A stretch of DNA of 8,239 nt from NORP309 sp964564165 (GTDB lineage: Bacteria > Pseudomonadota > Gammaproteobacteria > Xanthomonadales > Marinicellaceae), in assembly GCA_964564165.1 (NCBI GenBank), contig CAZLZZ010000142.1, positions 1 to 8,239 on the forward strand, read 5' to 3'. The notes beneath the pieces were generated by a model that did no database searches, was not told where the DNA came from, and was given only the letters and a program-made list of their open reading frames with translations. Positions 6,613 through 8,239 of the stretch are shown here, in pieces (the first letter of the stretch is position 1; every line of letters starts with the position of its first letter). A program made the translations under genes and the position numbers.

Positions 6613-6640
6613 TTTACAATTCAACAGTTATTGATAGAAT
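6613..6640 (+). promoter_or_regulatory. Sigma-70 promoter of the TPR-like gene
   Basis: TTTACA (6613-6618, five of six to TTGACA) is followed after 16 nt by TAGAAT (6635-6640, five of six), which has a TGA extension immediately before it (extended -10). Transcription would start near 6647, giving a leader of about 29 nt to the ATG at 6676. It lies outside the palindromic element. Confidence 0.55.
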
Positions 6641-6675
6641 AAATAGCATCAAAACTAAAGATACAGGACGCTTAT

Positions 6676-7467
6676 ATGAAACTATCTAACTGGGACCAAT
6701 TGCCCGAAGATTACACTTTCGACTACAACCAAGAGCAGTTGGCAGAAAACTGGGATGCGCTACATGTTGGGGATCAGTACGAATACCCGCTAAACTATGA
6801 AGGCGATGAAGAGCTTTTAAATGCGCAAGCCGATGCATGGTTACATTTTCACAATGGTGACTTTCATAAAGCGGCTAAAATAGGATTAGAATTAGCCGAA
6901 CATGGCTCGGTAGTTTTGGCCAAAGCCGTTGCCGCGTATTGCGATTATTTGTGCGAGGACGAGGACGAAGTTTTAAAACTATTATCAGACACCATGGAAG
7001 TTTGTGAAAAATCAGCAGAAGCATTGCCTGATTGTGCCAGCACCCAATTTGTCAACGCATTGATTATGGGGCGTTATTCTCAACGCATTTCTATTACCAA
7101 AGCGCTGGCACAAGGCCTAGGTGGGAAAATCAAATCTTACTTAGAAGCAGCACTAGAACTAGAACCCAATCATGCAGAGGCCCATACAGCAATGGCTTTG
7201 TACCATGCTGAAATAATAGACAAGATTGGCGCCATGATTGGTGGCTTGACTTATGGTGCGAAGAAACCCATAGCACTTAAACATTTTGAAACTTCTATGC
7301 AGCTGGCCGCTAGCGTACCTATTACAGCGATTGAATATGCCAATGGCTTATTGTTATTAGGCGGAAACGACAAAAAAACCACAGAATTGTACCAACAAGC
7401 AGCAGAATGCGAGGCATTAGACGCGATACAGAATTGTGATATTAGTTTTGCCCAAGATCAAGGTTGA
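6676..7467 (+). CDS. Conserved TPR-like protein of unknown function
   Basis: I recognise no named gene. The 263-residue product has no signal peptide and no membrane segment, so it should be cytoplasmic. It begins with an acidic, aromatic-rich part (1-45). Helical TPR-like units follow: about 46-77 (ADAWLHFHNGDFHKAAKIGLE), 150-182 (SYLEAALELEPNHAEAHTAM) and 198-245 (ALKHFETSMQLA...ANGLLLLGGNDKKTTELYQQAAE). The LEPNHAEAH turn is typical of TPRs. A highly acidic CEDEDE stretch is at 93-98, and a glycine-rich linker GAMIGGLTYGAKK (185-197) resembles a loop between helices. TPR folds normally mediate protein-protein contacts, so a scaffold or assembly role is plausible but unproven. The start is well supported: AGGA lies 7 nt before ATG, and a good promoter lies upstream. 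It is transcribed away from hisC and converges on moaB with a 16-nt gap. Confidence 0.85.
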   Translation: MKLSNWDQLPEDYTFDYNQEQLAENWDALHVGDQYEYPLNYEGDEELLNAQADAWLHFHNGDFHKAAKIGLELAEHGSVVLAKAVAAYCDYLCEDEDEVLKLLSDTMEVCEKSAEALPDCASTQFVNALIMGRYSQRISITKALAQGLGGKIKSYLEAALELEPNHAEAHTAMALYHAEIIDKIGAMIGGLTYGAKKPIALKHFETSMQLAASVPITAIEYANGLLLLGGNDKKTTELYQQAAECEALDAIQNCDISFAQDQG

Positions 7468-7496
7468 TGGTCAAGTTTGATTATCAACTTCTTGAT
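7457..7496. terminator. Hairpin spanning the convergent ends of the TPR-like gene and moaB
   Basis: ATCAAGGTTGAT (7457-7468) pairs with ATCAAC-tt-CTTGAT (7483-7496), a 12-bp stem with a 2-nt bulge and a 14-nt loop. It contains the stop codons of both converging genes. The symmetry lets it fold in RNA from either strand. No T-tract follows on either side, so it is an atypical terminator and may instead protect 3' ends or work with Rho. Confidence 0.4.
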
Positions 7497-8041
7497 TCAC
7501 AATTTAAATCAACTTCATCTTGACTAGAATTCTGAAGGTGTTCAACAAAATTACAAGGTCCGTGACTGGCATCTAGCTGATCGAGCAAGATTTTATCCCA
7601 GGCCGTTTTACATGCATTGGGAGAACCGGGCATACAAACGATTAATGTACCGTTAGAAATACCAGCAAACGCCCTACTTTGTATAGTTGATGTACCAATC
7701 TCAGTATAAGAAATTTGACGAAACAATTCACCAAAGCCCGGCACTTTTTTGACCAACAAAGGCTCAACAGCTTGCGGCGTATTATCACGAACAGTAAAGC
7801 CCGTTCCACCAGTGATCAAAACCACGTTCACATCATCTCGATAAATCCAATCAGAAACCACCGCACGGATATGGAAAACATCATCATGGGTGATTTTCTT
7901 ATCGGCAAGGTGATGACCCGCTTCTAACAGTCTTTCTTTTAAGGCCAAACCTGAAGTATCGTTTGCTTCAGTACGGGTATCGCTAACTGTATGAACAGCA
8001 ATGTTTAATGGTTTAAAGGGTTGTTTTTGTTTATGTGACAT
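7484..8041 (-). CDS. moaB: MoaB/MogA-family molybdenum cofactor protein
   Basis: This family binds molybdopterin; MogA-type members adenylylate it before molybdate insertion, while the exact role of E. coli MoaB is less clear. The 185-residue protein has TVSDTR (near 18-23) with DTSG shortly after, VVLITGGTGFT (the molybdopterin-binding TGGTG signature), the GFGELFR stretch, EIGTSTIQSRAFAG and CMPGSPNACKTAW, then LDASHGPCNFVEHL. This matches E. coli MoaB as remembered, except for a C-terminal tail about 14 residues longer, rich in Ser, Glu and Asp. ATG 8041 (MSHKQKQPFKP) fits the family; a TTG at 8050 would add three residues coded by the adjacent mobile element. No other moa/mog/moe gene is in the window. 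The start codon abuts a MITE-like palindrome, and no good Shine-Dalgarno precedes it. Confidence 0.93.
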   Translation of the reverse strand: MSHKQKQPFKPLNIAVHTVSDTRTEANDTSGLALKERLLEAGHHLADKKITHDDVFHIRAVVSDWIYRDDVNVVLITGGTGFTVRDNTPQAVEPLLVKKVPGFGELFRQISYTEIGTSTIQSRAFAGISNGTLIVCMPGSPNACKTAWDKILLDQLDASHGPCNFVEHLQNSSQDEVDLNCESRS

Positions 8042-8042
8042 A

Positions 8043-8211
8043 ATACCCAAATCCCGATATAGAAAACACGATTATAGCACAACCCCTTAGCACGTCTAGC
8101 AAATCCAAAAATTGCCTAACCACCAATAAGGTGGCAACGTATTTTTTAGATTCACTATACGTACCAAGTGATTGCACTCTATTTCGCGTTTCTATATCGG
8201 GATTTGGGTAT
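8043..8211. mobile_element. MITE-like palindrome with TA duplication at the moaB start
   Basis: Perfect inverted repeats of 25 bp (8041-8065 against 8189-8213, both ending in CCCAAATCCCGATATAGAAA or its complement) enclose arms that remain partly complementary to the centre. The tip is CCACC-aataa-GGTGG (8120-8134). TA at both edges (8041-8042, 8212-8213) is consistent with the TA target duplication of the IS630/Tc1-mariner superfamily, although the repeats are themselves palindromic there, so the exact edge is uncertain. It has no coding capacity. The element abuts moaB and contains all of its proximal upstream region. Confidence 0.75.
8071..8098 (-). promoter_or_regulatory. moaB promoter carried by the MITE-like element
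   Basis: On the minus strand, the consensus TATAAT (8076-8071) preceded directly by TGC forms an extended -10. TAGACG, a four-of-six -35 match, is at 8098-8093 with a 16-nt spacer. Transcription would begin near 8064, leaving a leader of about 23 nt before the ATG at 8041. The opposite arm of the element has diverged at the equivalent place (TATTTC), so only the moaB-facing arm has this box. Confidence 0.55.
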
Positions 8212-8213
8212 TA

Positions 8214-8239
8214 CTCCAAAGACTTTCTAAGGTAACAGT
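8214..8239. other. Short flank beyond the element, probably the displaced moaB upstream sequence
   Basis: On the minus strand this ends in CTTTGGAG directly before the element's TA. If the element and one TA are removed it joins to the moaB start as GGAG-T-ATG. No gene can be called in the 26 bases shown. Confidence 0.4.

Noticed and set aside
1..8239. CRISPR array, tRNA or rRNA gene, toxin-antitoxin pair or defence genes
   Set aside because: No evenly spaced direct repeats, no cloverleaf or rRNA sequence, and no small paired ORFs were seen; coding space is filled by housekeeping genes.

Overview
This window comes from an AT-rich gammaproteobacterium. The main evidence is the gene order hisC-aroA-cmk-rpsA-ihfB, a conserved gammaproteobacterial block, together with an RF3 and a MoaB that match the E. 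coli proteins as I recall them along their length. I cannot name the genus from sequence alone.

Layout. Positions 1-803 (+) hold the C-terminal part of prfC (release factor 3). It converges on ihfB (904-1215, -). The minus strand then carries, in transcription order from right to left, hisC (5306-6427), aroA (3973-5319), cmk (3278-3976), rpsA (1324-2988) and ihfB. hisC/aroA overlap by 14 nt and aroA/cmk by 4 nt, so these three are translationally linked. rpsA is separated from cmk by a 289-bp gap and from ihfB by a strong intrinsic terminator. The serC, pheA and tyrA genes that often precede this block are absent. Instead, a divergent gene for a TPR-like protein of unknown function (6676-7467, +) lies upstream of hisC and converges on moaB (7484-8041, -). 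The encoded roles are histidine/aromatic amino acid synthesis, nucleotide metabolism, translation initiation and termination, DNA bending and the molybdenum-cofactor enzyme family.

The genes are ordinary; the interest lies between them. Each of the three larger intergenic gaps holds a non-coding, nearly full-length palindrome that looks like a miniature inverted-repeat element (MITE). The three are unrelated in sequence and have different apparent target duplications: AACT (element 3080-3238, between cmk and rpsA), ATAAATCAA (6487-6584, upstream of hisC) and TA (8043-8211, at the start codon of moaB). Removing the first in silico rebuilds a terminator-like hairpin behind cmk. The third inserted into the T-ATG of moaB, regenerated the start codon, and now supplies the leader and a good extended -10 promoter. 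Three independent element families rewiring three transcription units in 5 kb is the best candidate for something worth following.

No CRISPR array, tRNA, rRNA, toxin-antitoxin pair, defence system or transposase gene is visible. I do not see a new multi-gene system here.
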